Assembly: GCA_030512335.1 (NCBI GenBank)
Contig: JAULSU010000005.1
Location: 3,224,001-3,288,000, forward strand
Length of the DNA: 64,000 nt
DNA from: Immersiella caudata
Lineage: Eukaryota; Ascomycota; Sordariomycetes; Sordariales; Lasiosphaeriaceae
Reading direction: 5' to 3'
Below the pieces are notes generated by a model. That model saw only the letters and a program-made list of their open reading frames with translations. It was not told the DNA's origin and ran no database searches. Below are positions 10,897 to 22,385 of the stretch, piece after piece (position 1 is the first letter of the stretch; the number at the start of each line of letters is the position of its first letter). The position numbers and the translations under genes were made by a program.

Positions 10897-11750
10897 ATGT
10901 CAACTCTCAATCAACTCATCAAGTTTTGCACCGACGCCTGTATGTGTTTTCCTCACCCCTTCCCTCCTCTCCCTCCCATGACTGACACCCCACAGCCGGC
11001 CTCGAACGAAGCTTCCGTCTCTTTCAAGCCATATCCCAAGTCCTCATCTTCTTCTCCCCTGCGCGCATCCTCCTCTTTCAGATCCTGTCCTACCTAGCCC
11101 CTGACCGTCATGAGAAACTCGCACCCCTGTCTATCTCCATCCTCACCTCCCTACGCGCGCGCTTCGCGATAGGGAGGAGGTACTTCAGGGTATTTAGGTT
11201 TCTGGAGTCATTCGCAGGGGCTTGGAGGGTTTGGTCTGAGGGGGGGACGGGTTGGGAGGGCAGGTTGGATGTGGGTGCGAAGTCGTTTAATGGGATGTAT
11301 TTGCTGTTAGAGACGGCAACGTTTTTGGATGCTCTTGGGGTGGAGGGGATGAGGGTTTGGAGTATGGAGGTTGAGAAGGTATTGGTGGTAGAGGCGCAGA
11401 GGTTTTGGTTGTTTGCGTTGGTTTGTGGGATTGGGAAGGGTGTAGTGGTGTTGTGGAAGGGGAGGGAAAAGGAGAAGAAGGAGGGGGAGGTGAAGAAGGA
11501 CAAGGGGGAGAAGGGGGAGAAGGGGGAGAAGAGGAGTAAGCCTGGGGATAAGGAGGAGAGGAGAAGGAGGGAACGGGAGTGGAAGGTTCTGCGGAGGATG
11601 GTGGCCGATATTTTGGATCTTGCCGTACCCGGGGCAGTGGTCGGGTGGATTCCGGCCTTGCCCGGGACCGTTGGGGTTTTGATGCTCGGGAGCACCTGGT
11701 TGACCGGTCTGGAGGTTTGGGAACGGTGTGGAGATGCTACGAAGGCGTAG
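10897..11750 (+). CDS. PEX11-family peroxisomal membrane protein
   Basis: Two exons, 10897-10939 and 10996-11750, give 265 residues. The first exon encodes MSTLNQLIKFCTDA and the splice restores a codon for Ser. The second exon has the family pattern: an N-terminal amphipathic region (SFRLFQAISQVLIFF), then RRYFRVFRFLESFAGAW, and a C-terminal hydrophobic hairpin ADILDLAVPGAVVGWIPALP followed by TVGVLMLGSTWLTG. PEX11 proteins bind and tubulate the peroxisomal membrane before division. Between the helices lies an unusual Lys/Glu/Gly-rich insert (about residues 180-220), low in complexity and rich in GGGGAGAAG DNA repeats. It resembles the fungal Pex11C subgroup; the assignment to one paralogue is inference. 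Confidence 0.8.
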
Positions 11751-12071
11751 AGCAACCAACGTCAATCCTCAAAGCAATCTTGATGTCACGAGCTACAGAA
11801 GAACTCTGAAGAAGTTTCACTTGAAGGCTTGTCGTGTATATTCCCAATCCCCATGGAATGTCGTTGGACATCTCCTGGTGTTTGCGCCGAATTTCACCAG
11901 GTTAGGTTGCCGGGACAGTGTGCAGGCGAGGCAATAAAGAAACGGTCGATCGAGCACACGAACCAAAGTGTTGCCGAAAACAGCCAGAGCAGGGACTCGA
12001 ATTGATACGAATTCCACAACCAATTAACTTGTTTGGCGATCCCTACCAAACAGCACCTTGGGTTCGTAGTA

Positions 12072-12097
12072 GGAGAAACGAGTTCGACATTCTTCAC
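12072..12097 (-). repeat. Short dispersed motif, copy 1
   Basis: GGAGAAACGAGTTCGACATT followed by CTTCAC is nearly the reverse complement of the copy at 22353-22380; the core differences are A/G transitions. Confidence 0.45.
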
Positions 12098-12288
12098 TAC
12101 CTACCGATACCCCTTGACCGGAAGAAACCTATGCCCTTTGCATTCCAGCAGGCCTTGCTTTTGAGGTAGAAGACATAAAATAAAAAATAAAATAAAATCA
12201 AAGAAAAAGTCCTTCGAGTGCCCCTTTGCACTTCGACGACCCCATTTTCCGGATCGTGACGAGACTCCCGCCTGGGTTGTGTGTGGAT

Positions 12289-12313
12289 GGTCGAACTCAT
12301 TTCTGCCACCGCG
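12289..12313 (+). repeat. Short dispersed motif, copy 2
   Basis: Reads GGTCGAACTCATTTCTGCCA then CCGCG; it differs from the copy at 15957-15984 at only a few positions. It lies about 230 bp before the SRP40-type start. Confidence 0.45.
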
Positions 12314-12545
12314 TCCCTCGCTCCAGGGAAGACCCCGCACCAAAATCGGTGGACCCCTGTAAGATACAAAGAAAAAGGCCGGCAGAATCTTCACCGCCTA
12401 AAAATTAACGGCAACAATTTTGTTTCCACCGCGAACTCTCGACGCAACCAATTGCCAGAGTTCCGGCATGTCAGCGCCTCCCTCTTGGCTCTTCTCCAAC
12501 AATAGCGCTTCGGTCAACGCCGCACAACCGAAGACCAGCACGACC

Positions 12546-13910
12546 ATGGCGGGCAAGAAGTCCAAATCCGGCTCGGCCGACAAGAAGACCAAGGCCATCG
12601 CCGACCAACCGCCCGCGCAGCTCATGGACCTCGTCGAGGACTTTCTCTCTGAGCACAACTTCGAAGGCGCCCAGAAGGAGTTTGCAAAGCAACGCGCAAA
12701 GAAGGGGTGGGACAAGGCCGAGAAATCGAAGCCCAAGGAGCACCACTCTTTGGTCAATGTCTTCCAACAGTGGGGATCGTTGAGCACCAGCGGAGAGATC
12801 AAGGCCGCGGCAGAGAAGGTCACAACCGTCAGCAGCAGCGAATCCTCGAGCGAGTCCTCGAGCGACGAGTCTAGCAGCACCAGCAGCAGCAGCAGCGATT
12901 CTTCAAGCGAGGATGACAGCGACGTGGATATGAAGGATGCTACCGAGGAGGCGTCTTCGAGCTCTAAGAAGAAGCCCACGAAGAAAGAGAAGGTCGTCAC
13001 CAAGGCGGCTGCAGCAAACCCGCTGAAGCGAAAGGCCGCTTCTTCAAGCTCGTCCTCCGCATCCGACTCGGGCTCAGACTCGGGCTCAGACTCTACATCC
13101 TCCTCTGGCAGCTCCAGCCGACCGACGAAGAAGGTTAGGGTAAAAGAGCAAGCCTCAGACAGCTCCGAATCTTCCTCTTCCTCTTCTGAATCCAGCTCGT
13201 CAGACTCTAGCAGCGACAGCGATTCATCCTCCTCTGACTCTGAGTCAGAAGCCGAGACCAAAAAAAAGGCCAAGGCAAAGGCGACTCCTAAACCCGCCTC
13301 CGACAGTGACAGCGACTCCCCCTCTTCGTCTTCAGAGTCTGAGTCCGACTCCTCGTCTTCCTCATCTTCCGACTCATCCTCCGATTCCGACTCGGAAGTG
13401 GAGGCCAAGAAGGAGGTGAGGAAAGAAGTCAAAAAGGCCAAGGCAGTTCCTCTCCCCGAATCGGATAGTGACTCTTCTTCTTCTTCTTCATCCTCCTCGT
13501 CCGATTCCGACTCGGACAGCGAAGATGACAAGCCGGCGAAGAAGGCGGCCAATACAAGCTCGGGAAGCGGTAGCGACACCTCCGCAACGGTCGGCCCAGA
13601 AACCTTCCCAGTCAGCACCTTCGCGCCCCTCCCACCGGACCCGGTCAAAGCCAACAACCGTGGCAAGGGTGACAACAATGAAAAGAAGGAGATTACGCCA
13701 TTTTCCCGTGTCCGGAAGGACGTCTACGTCGACCCGAAGTTCTCGGACAACAGCTTCGCCGGTCACGACTGGGGGCGCAAGGCACATGAGGATTTGATCG
13801 TGACGAGGGGCAAGGGTTTCACCAAGGAGAAGAACAAAAAGAAGAAGGGCAGCTATAGGGGCGGGCGCATTGATACCTTTGCTTTGGGTGGCATCAAGTT
13901 TGATGATTAG
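12546..13910 (+). CDS. srp40: SRP40/Nopp140-type nucleolar phosphoprotein
   Basis: Single exon, 454 residues from an ATG in good context (GACCATGG). Residues about 23-56 form a LisH-like helix pair (MDLVEDFLSEHNFEGAQKEF) for dimerisation. The centre (about 95-355) is a long alternation of Ser/Asp/Glu clusters with Lys-rich spacers, as in Nopp140/Srp40, which chaperone small nucleolar RNPs. The C-terminus carries the SRP40_C domain: PFSRVRKDVYVDPKF, SFAGHDWGRKAHEDL, VTRGKGFTKEKNKKKKGSY and FALGGIKFDD. An in-frame ATG at 12468 gives a longer form with no obvious signal. The Ser-rich repeats create a 426-codon open frame on the other strand that is a shadow. Confidence 0.93.
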   Translation: MAGKKSKSGSADKKTKAIADQPPAQLMDLVEDFLSEHNFEGAQKEFAKQRAKKGWDKAEKSKPKEHHSLVNVFQQWGSLSTSGEIKAAAEKVTTVSSSESSSESSSDESSSTSSSSSDSSSEDDSDVDMKDATEEASSSSKKKPTKKEKVVTKAAAANPLKRKAASSSSSSASDSGSDSGSDSTSSSGSSSRPTKKVRVKEQASDSSESSSSSSESSSSDSSSDSDSSSSDSESEAETKKKAKAKATPKPASDSDSDSPSSSSESESDSSSSSSSDSSSDSDSEVEAKKEVRKEVKKAKAVPLPESDSDSSSSSSSSSSDSDSDSEDDKPAKKAANTSSGSGSDTSATVGPETFPVSTFAPLPPDPVKANNRGKGDNNEKKEITPFSRVRKDVYVDPKFSDNSFAGHDWGRKAHEDLIVTRGKGFTKEKNKKKKGSYRGGRIDTFALGGIKFDD

Positions 13911-16900
13911 ATTAGAGTCGATCGTGTTGCTAGGTAGGGTGATTTGGCTGAAGCTTTAGCAATATCTTTGATTTGTCTGTTCGCAGTCCGTTGCCATGAA
14001 TACAACAGATTTAGACACTCTGTTTTCGTTGACGGCTGGGGAATCACTCCGTGAGGGGCAACACAAGTTTGCGCCAGGAAGTTAGCAAGAGAGTGAGCTG
14101 AGAAGCTTCTTTGTGTAGAGTTCGTGTCTTGTATGTAGCCTGTCAGATCAAACTAGGTAGAACATGCCATCGGCTTTGACGAAATCGCTTTGTGCAATTT
14201 GAAGGAAGCTGAGTGTGAGTTGAGGAGCATGACCAAAAAAAGACCGAAATTACCTGTCCAGGTAAACCGCTCGATCCTTCAAACATGCCGCCAAGCAAAC
14301 ATCCCGACCCGTCATCAGTGATACCAATTTGAGTTCTTTGTTGTAATTCAAAGGGACGCGAGTACCGAATCCGTCAAAGGAAACCAAGTGTAGTTCAGGT
14401 CCTGACCAACTTTAAGACACTGGTTGCCTCGTATTCAGCATTGCCGCGTTGCCCGTTCAAACATGGGGCAATAAACCAAAGACACGGGACATTTCAAAGA
14501 ATTCGGAGATGCAACCCGGATGCTGAGGTGGGAGAGCCTCGTCATGGCCTTTGTCGGTGTCCCGGGCTCCCGTTGAGGCTCAGGGCCAGCCTACCTACTT
14601 TACCGTTCCGTGATACCGGAGCATTCGGAGCCGGTTTTCATTGAAAGTCCAAAGTTTGTAGATCGGATCCTGGTGGCAGCCTGTCTTTTATGTGGGGTAA
14701 TTGCTGTGTGGTGCTCGGTTGGCGACGGGTGAGATGAGGGTTTGTGGCTGTGTCCAGACGGCGCCACATATGCCAGGTACCAATGTCATACGAGCCTTGG
14801 AGCCGTGAAACTCGCCTTGCATGTCTCCAGTTGCTGCTAGTTTGTCTGGGGCTTGGATTTGAAAAAAATGGAGCCTTGGTCGTCTGGCTGGGAGGCAGGC
14901 TTCTGCCTGAGCTTTCAGGGTGTGAGCGGTTGTTCGAATTTCGGGCTTCGGCCTCCGGATGACAGCCCGCAATCGGGACAACATAGCCGGCCCCTGAGAC
15001 GGAGGGTTTTATTGACTCCCCTTTAGAGGTTGTTGATTTTGGTTGTTTGAAGCCTTTTGATTCGATATCATCTGACGCTTGGGCTCAAATGCGATCATGG
15101 GGCAGCAATGCGGTGATAATCCTGTCGACAGTAAGATTAGACGCCGAACTAGTGCCTGCGGGTATCGTTGTCTACTTTTTCTAGTTAGAGACCGCTAGAA
15201 GATATCTGCGTCGTGTCTGCTTGCTGCTTGCTGATGTTTAGGGCTCCACTTGACGCCCCAACGCGGCGATGACGAAGCCGCACCCCCGAGCATACGCCGA
15301 CAGGACAATCAGAGTATCTAGATCCTGAATTTGGCACTCGGTTGCTGGTATTCTGCCTTGAATGACGTGTTTGAATTCTGGTGATCTAAGCGGGCAGCAA
15401 TAAGTTCTCATTGTGACTTCGCCGCCGGGTGTGTGTACGATGCGCAGCCGTTGGTCCCAGCGTGGCGGTGTGAGGACCCAGATCATCACGAACAGACAAA
15501 TAGGTCCACTCATATGCTGCACACCCGAGTGGACGGCAGATCAGGCATCGAGGAGAAAGGGGCTCAAGTCACACTTGAGGGACCTGGCACTGCCTTCTGC
15601 CAGTGAGAACCTAGTCAGGGTTGATAAATGGCCGTGGCCGTCGGACCCACATGGCAAAGAACGAGATTCAGTCCCTCGGTTACCCTACCCAGAGAACCGG
15701 TAGCGAACATGTTGGATGGTTCGCTCCTATCACAGCCCCTTTTAGAGATAAACGTAGGGCATGTTGCGAAGCGCCAGCCCGGATGCGTTGGGTTGCAGCG
15801 GATTGTCAAACAAGGACGGCGAGAAAGCCAATGTTTCAATGTTTGCAAGTGGAAGTTTGATGCTTTGGGGCGGATGCGAAGTGCTTCCAAATCCGGCAGG
15901 AAGGAGGGACCGGCTTTCATGTCGCTCTTCGCTCTTCTCAGCGAAGCTGGCTGATGGACGGACGAACTCATTTCTTCCACCACGTGGCCCACAATGCTGG
16001 ATGAGATGATCCACTATCATGGCTGAGATGGAGGCTCAGCGTCGTTGACGGAGATCTGATGGAGCTGCACTGATGGAGCCAGCTGGACGGAACGGAGTAC
16101 GGGTGCCAGGTAGAGTGCGCCAGAGTCTAGCGGGCCCGTTTTCGTGTGGAGGATTAGGACACGGCACATAGGCGTAACTCCCATACTCAGAAAGCTGGTT
16201 CTTTATCAAGCAATTGAGGCCTCGGCAGCCCATCGTACCCTTTGCCAGTCTGAGGTGGGGATCTTTGCTCAAACTGAGGTCATCGCCAAAATTGTGTGGC
16301 TGGCGTTCTTTGAAATACGGTGGCTGGTGGCCGTAGTCGAATCCGGCCAATGGGCGTGCCGCGTTTTACCGCTAATTTACGTTCAGCCCCCCCCCCCTCC
16401 CTCTCTGCGCTTTGTGCACTTGGCGCCCTGGACGGATGCAGAGCGGGAATCCTTGCAGCTCCTTCGTCGAGTCCCCACAAGCCCTGGTAGGGCAGGACCA
16501 ACACAATGCGATGACCCCGCGGTGGACGGGCTGAGAAAGGCGGGCTGGCGCCTGGAAACTGGCATTGCCCAGGTTGCGATGATCAAAGAGCTACCGTAGC
16601 TTCACCCCGTCATTCTCAATCAACATCCGCTATCGCGCCTCAAAGTCGGCTTCGCCCTGTGACCAGCGTTTGCCAGCTTGCAGCCTTGCACGTGTGCGCA
16701 TCGGCGCCATCACCCGACAAAGGCACCTGCCAGATATATTTAACCCCCCGCGTACCTGCGCCTGGACGGTAGCGCCGGGCCTTCAGCTAAATGAACGGTG
16801 ACCGAGCTTCGCGTGAGTGATCCAGCTTCGTTCGCCTCCAATTCTGGCCCACCAGCCAGCCCTACAGATTGTCGCAATCGCCGCGTGAGCTCAGGCTTTG

Positions 16901-17017
16901 GCCGCAACCACCTGTCGGCGTGTGTACGGCGCCAGCGCATGCCAGCGCACCCGCCGTCGCGAATCCGCAAACTGCCTCTGTCATCATCATTATCATCTTT
17001 GCCGGACCGCCGCTCAT
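13911..17017. other. Intergenic region, no supported gene
   Basis: About 3.1 kb of scattered short frames on both strands with no domain signature. It contains one copy of the dispersed motif (15957-15984) and an uninterrupted C run near 16387-16396. Noncoding RNA cannot be excluded. Confidence 0.55.
15957..15984 (+). repeat. Short dispersed motif, copy 3
   Basis: Reads GACGGACGAACTCATTTCTT then CCACCACG; closest to the copy at 12289. Confidence 0.45.
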
Positions 17018-19194
17018 ATGGGCATAAACTGCAGCAGCGCTTCCACCGCCGACGACGACGACGAAAGCACCGCCAGCTATGCTGAAGAAACTGCGCAAGT
17101 CCCCCAGCAGAACTCTGCGCCTCCAGTACTTCTCAACCCGCACCCGCGAACCGCGCGCGTGCCCATGGCTGACCCCCAGCGCAGAAGATCCGCCAGGGAG
17201 GGCGAACAATATGACCTGGTCGAACCGCTGAACAAGGTCGCAGGGAGGAGGTTACGAGGGGATCCCGAAGGGTCAGGACTGCGCTCCAAGTCCAAGGCCA
17301 AGGCACCGCAATTGCTCGCCAATGGAGATTACGAGGATGTCGCCGCCTACAAGGCTGCGCGCGAGCACGTCCTGAGGTTCGAGGGCGCTCTGTCCTACGA
17401 TTACAACTGCAGGATATCGGCTACGCAGACCGAGAAGCTCGCGAACACGATTCTCCTAAAAGTGAGGGAGCGTGACATCAGGGATGTGTACGAGGCCGCA
17501 CCGGCGAGGAAGGGATACGGTGGCCAGCTGCACCCCCGGTTCTTTGGAGACCACTTCCTCTCCAACGTTGACCTGATCGAGAAATCGCAACTGTATCGGA
17601 TTGTCTCTCGCATGCCAAAGGGCGCCCATCTACATATTCACTTCAACGCGAATCTGCTGCCCAACGTGCTGATCGATATCGCGAAGGACATGGAGCGCAT
17701 GTTCATCACGAGCGATATCCCGTTGGTGCCGGGCGGGGACTCGGACGCCTTCGACCGCTGCAAGATTCAGTTCAGTATTCTGAGCAAAGAGGCCGTGGAT
17801 TCGCAGGGCGGAGAGAAGTCCATCTTTGCAAAAGACTACGAGCCGAGGAAACCCATGCCTTTCAGGAAATTCCTCGCAGAGTTTGCGTCTCACTTTAGGG
17901 CAGCACACCCGTTGGAGAACTCAAACGGCAACTCGCCCGTGGATGGCCGACCGGGGGTGGAGGATGTTGACGTTGACAAGTGGCTTGGATACAAGCTGGT
18001 ATTCCACGAGGAGGAGGCTCATAACTTCCTCCAGACGTCCGACGGGTGAGTACTCCTGTGCAGAGTCGCCATTGCAGCACTGACTCTATGCAGGGCATGG
18101 GACAAGTTCAACGGGCGTACGCAGATGATGAAGGGCCTCTTCAACTACGAAACCGCCTACATAAAATACACGATACTCTGCTTGCAAGAGTTTGCAGACG
18201 ACAACATCCAATACGCCGAGATTCGCCCGAATTTCATGTCCACTAACCAAGTGTGGAAAGACAACGGGAGCGGTCGAATCGACAACCACGGGATTGTAAA
18301 TTTGATCATTACGGCGTATGACGACTTCCAAAGGAAACATAAGCACAGGATTTTGAAAGGACTCAAGATCATATACTGCACGCCACGCTCGTTTGACCCG
18401 GACAAGGTCAAGGCGGCCCTCGCGGAATGTTTAGAGTTCAAACTGAAATACCGCGAGTGGATAGCTGGTGAGTATTGCCTCTCGATGGGGGGCGGGGTGC
18501 CTGTTGGCTAACGAACGGGCAGGGTTCGATCTCGTGGGCGAAGAAAGCAAAGGCAGGCCTCTGAAGGACTTTACGGAAGAGTTCCTTCAGTTCAAGAAAG
18601 ACTGCAAAAGGAGTAACGTGGATATCCCGTTTCTGTTTCATTGCGGCGAGACCCTCGATACGGGCAGCGACACGGATGGCAACCTGGTGGACGCTCTGCT
18701 TCTCAACTCGAAGCGTATCGGTCACGGTTTCGCCCTGCCTCGGCATCCGTACATTCTGGAGCAGATGAAGCAGCGCAACATCTGTGTCGAAGTCTGCCCA
18801 ATATCCAACGAGATCCTTGGGCTCACGCCTAGAATAAATGGACACGCTGTCTACAATCTGCTGGCGCGGAATGTTCACTGCACCATAAGCACGGACAACG
18901 GCACCCTCTTCAGGTCAGTTTATGCTTGCGACTCTTAATATGTACATTTTGTTGACATGACACCCTAGGTCACGACTCTCACATGATTTCTATCAAATTC
19001 TGGCAGGGAAGCAGGATATGACACTCCATGGCCTTCGACAGCTGGCCGAGTGGAGTTTGGAACATTCTTGTTTGGAGGACGATCGAAAAGCAGATGTACG
19101 GCGAGATTGGGAAGTCATGTGGGACGATTTTTGTCGATGGATCGTAGCAGAGTATGGGTCTCTGGTCGAGGAGCCCGACTCACTAAAACCGTGA
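17018..19194 (+). CDS. ADGF/CECR1-type adenosine deaminase-like metallohydrolase
   Basis: Four exons, 17018-18045, 18094-18467, 18523-18913 and 18969-19194, give 672 residues. Metal-dependent hydrolase motifs occur in order: GAHLHIHFN (about 201-209, zinc His pair), IQYAEIRPNFM, FHCGETLD (about 506), KRIGHGFAL, EVCPISNEIL and TISTDNGTLF (about 588). In adenosine deaminases the last motif is normally DDP and the third HAGE; here they read DNG and HCGE. The length and the long N-terminal region before the barrel match the ADGF subgroup. The activity is probably hydrolytic deamination of adenosine or a related purine, but the substituted Asp makes the substrate uncertain. No signal peptide is seen, so it is likely intracellular. 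A second in-frame ATG at 17165 (MADPQRRRS) is a plausible alternative start. Confidence 0.85.
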
Positions 19195-20226
19195 CGATCG
19201 GTTCTCCGTCGTGCTCAGCGACGTTGGATACCGGAATTCTCAGACCTATTTCCTCTGGGATCTCTCCTATACGACGGTATATCGGGATACAAAAGAAAGC
19301 TTCGCAACTCCTTTCCAATCGATAATCGGGAGACAGCAGCTTCTGGCGCAGCTAGGCTGGACGGGAATGATTTCATCTCTCAGGAGGCTACGAACGGATG
19401 GGGATGGGCTGCCTCCCAGGACGTCGCAAGGCTCTGGGATGCGCAAGGGGATTTGGTTGGGCGGCGTTGAGCTAGGTTGGGCTCTCACAATGGCGTTTTG
19501 GCGCTCCACGAAGAGACGCCATGGTAGAACGAGAGGTTCGTCGGGGCTTTATTGCATGCTTCAATCTCCCTGGAGATTGCTTCAGTTTATTTATGCCATC
19601 AACTTCCATTGTTCTCGTCCACCCAACACACTTTGACGACAGTCCAGTTCCATAATTACAGGGGAATTCACCACGACTGGTGGCAGCCTCGCCGGTTTGA
19701 GGGGAATCTTGTGCCTGGAGACAACACACGAGCCGCATTTCGGTCGGTAGTGAGAGCGGGAGGGGAAGGGGGGCAGGGGGGGTGGGGCAGATCAACCGGA
19801 GCCCCCCCCCCAGTCTGGGCTGCCAAGACGGTCGCAGAACCCCCTGGCGTATGCGCCTCAGCCGCGATTGGATTCCCGAAGGTATCGTTCTGCACTTCGC
19901 GATCTTTGCTCTTGCCAAGCAGAACCTTTACGGCTCTCCATGTTGCAACAGGGAGCTTGTCTGGGTCTCCATCATATGCGCAGAAGTTGCTTTATCGATT
20001 GCGCTTCATCACACTCGTTTGACGACCACAGGTGTTGTCCCCCGCTCTCGAATATCGGCGTTGCGCCCACAGCCTTGCGACCTTGCCCCCGCGTTGAGCT
20101 GAGGTTGCGACAGCCGGGACCTCAAAGACGGGTTCCGAGAAACGCTCCACCTTCAGGACAGGAGACATTCTCGTTCATGGCACATACACTGGTCTAACCA
20201 ACACCGGTGCCAATATCTATTGCGAC
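19195..20226. other. Intergenic region, no supported gene
   Basis: About 1 kb with G-rich (19757-19785) and C-rich (19802-19811) runs and only short chance frames. Confidence 0.5.
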
Positions 20227-21907
20227 ATGGACGGCCAAGAAGAGCCGACGGGGCTCGCGAGGTGGTTCCCCTTCGAGAAGCTCGACCTCAACGGATGGCG
20301 CTTCGACGTCATTACCCTGCTCGCCGTGATTGGGGAGTCTTCGGTTGCCATCCATGCTCAAACTCTCACGGCCAGCAAGCTCTGCCTACTCCCGCGCATT
20401 ATTCCCGCCCCGCAGGCTTTGCTCCGTCCCGTCCGTCCCCAGCGCCTGCCCGAAGTCACCGCCAAGATGGCCGGAGTGTACGGCGGCACCGTTCTAGACA
20501 CTGTCGGCTTCTTCGCCAACATCATGCACCCGCTTGAAGACCTCAAGCCGTTTGCCTTCAAAGTGCTTGAGATCACACACAAGGACCAGAAGGAGGGAGG
20601 AATACCGACGCCAACTCCCCAAGCAGAAGCAACCACAACCGGCACCCCCTTCAGCAGTATCTTTACGCGCAGGAGAAAAACAGCTGCCTCTGACGATGCT
20701 TCTCGAGACGACGTCGACCACTCCCCCAAGCGCGTCGCCTTCCCACCCCCCGCCGACCTCGAATCCCAACAACAACAACAACAACAGCGCTCCTCCCCCA
20801 CCCACCCCCGTAAACCCTCCCTCCCCAAACTCTCCACACCCCGCCGCACCCTCACCGCCCTCTCCACCATGTCCACCCGCCTCACCACCGCCATCATCCT
20901 CAACCGCCCCCGCTACGCCGTCCCCCCTCACTCCGTCTCCCCTTCCCACCTGGTCACCCTCCTCTCCTTCCTCCTAACCCTCGTCATCTTCGCCCTCGCC
21001 ACTTATTGGCACGACGGCGTCGCCATGGCCGCCATCTTCGCCATGGGTCTCGCCTCCTCCATCACCTGCTACGCCTCCTGGTGGAGACCGCTCCTGATGC
21101 ATCGCCCTACCACGAACAAAGTCCCGCAGGGTGATGTGATGATTCGCACGAGGGAGGGCGCGTTCTTGTTGATTAGGTGCCAGGAGGAGGTGGCGAGGGA
21201 GCTGTACACGGCTAGGGAGGAGTGCCAGTATGTCGAAACGGGGTATCATCGGGTGTACATGGGGGTTGGGATGGTGTTGTTGATGGTGGCGGTGGTGTTG
21301 TTGGGGAATTGTGGGTGGAATAGTCAGGTGCTTGTGGGGGTGATGTATATTGTGTTGAATGGGGTTTATTGGGTTATGGGTTTGGTTCCGGCTAGGTATT
21401 TTTGGTATGTTTTATTTTGTTTCATGTTCTCGGATAGAGGAGAAGAGGAGGCTGACAATAAGGGGTAGGGACCTCTCCAGGTACGAAATGAAAGACATCA
21501 CGCCGGAAGACGCTAAACACGCAGATGAACCCACGCTCAACAAGGCCGGGCTGCTGATCGATGAGCATGAGGCCCTCCCGTCGTTCACCCGCACGCTATG
21601 GTACGCCATACGGGAGACGCGCTACGGCGCTTGGGTTGAGCGTAGCGGTGCCCTACCTGGGACTGACCAATGGAAAAAATGGTTGGCCGAGGCTACGCAG
21701 GCGGCGTGGAAGGGGGAACGGGATTGGCCGGCTGTGAAGAGGAAGAGCGAGATCATGAAGGAGGGCATGATGATGATGGAGACCCCGACGAGAGGCAGGG
21801 GGGAGGCGGTGGAGGTGGTGCCCGTGCCCGTAGACGACGTGGCTGCTCAGGTGGCCCCGCTGGACGAGGTTAGGACTAAGTTACCGCATGAGAGTGGGCG
21901 GTCGTGA
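20227..21907 (+). CDS. Uncharacterised multi-pass membrane protein
   Basis: Two exons, 20227-21404 and 21481-21907, give 534 residues; the 76-bp intron restores ARYFW-YEMKD. I do not recognise the family. Residues about 1-120 are mixed helical. Residues about 120-235 are a low-complexity linker with a CAA-encoded Gln run. At least four membrane segments follow in two pairs: LVTLLSFLLTLVIFALATYW with VAMAAIFAMGLASSITCYA, then VYMGVGMVLLMVAVVLLGNC with LVGVMYIVLNGVYWVMGLV. The region between the pairs (MIRTREGAFLLIRCQEEVAR) is well ordered and may be the conserved core. A hydrophilic C-terminal tail of about 140 residues includes WYAIRETRYGAWVERSGALP. It may be a fungus-specific membrane protein. 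The first exon could contain an unnoticed intron. Confidence 0.72.
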
Positions 21908-22352
21908 TGTTCGTGATGTTGGGAGAGAGCATGTGGGCAAGAGACGGGTGTTTCCGGGCTGGCAATGCTTTGTTGGGTATGAGAACGGGAAAGACATGCA
22001 TCGTGATGTGGGAAGTAGGAGCTGGGCCTAATCTTGGGAAGGACGGAAGTACGGTCTTATTGCATGGTATGGTGTTGGACAACCGGGGAATACCGACAGC
22101 ATAATGTTGAGGGACAGACTAGACAGGTTCTTTCTATGTTTTGCCTAGGTCATGGGGTACACACACCGATATAGCGGTGTGAGTTCAAATAAATAGGAGT
22201 TGGGATTTGGGAGTTGGGAGTTGGGAGAGGATAGCAGGTATCGCCACAGCGCTTGCTGGGAAGGGAAAAGGCACCAAAGGGGTTTTATCTGTGCCTCCCA
22301 TCCTGAGCAAGGCCTGGTAAGAAGGTACGGGGTACATCCAACTGAGGGGCTG

Positions 22353-22385
22353 GTGAAGAACGTCGAACCCGTTTCTCCCATCACG
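22353..22385 (+). repeat. Short dispersed motif, copy 4
   Basis: Reads GTGAAGAACGTCGAACCCGT then TTCTCCCATCACG. It matches copy 1 on the opposite strand. Confidence 0.45.

Larger units (their letters stand above)
11751..12545. other. Intergenic region with two short dispersed-repeat copies
   Basis: No supported gene. It contains two of the four copies of a short dispersed motif (12072-12097 and 12289-12313) and the promoter/leader of the SRP40-type gene. Confidence 0.6.

Noticed and set aside
12398..13678. 426-codon open frame on the minus strand, Ser/Glu-rich
   Set aside because: It is antisense to the SRP40-type gene. The Ser-codon repeats of the real gene create an open reverse frame, and the real frame has LisH and SRP40_C domains.
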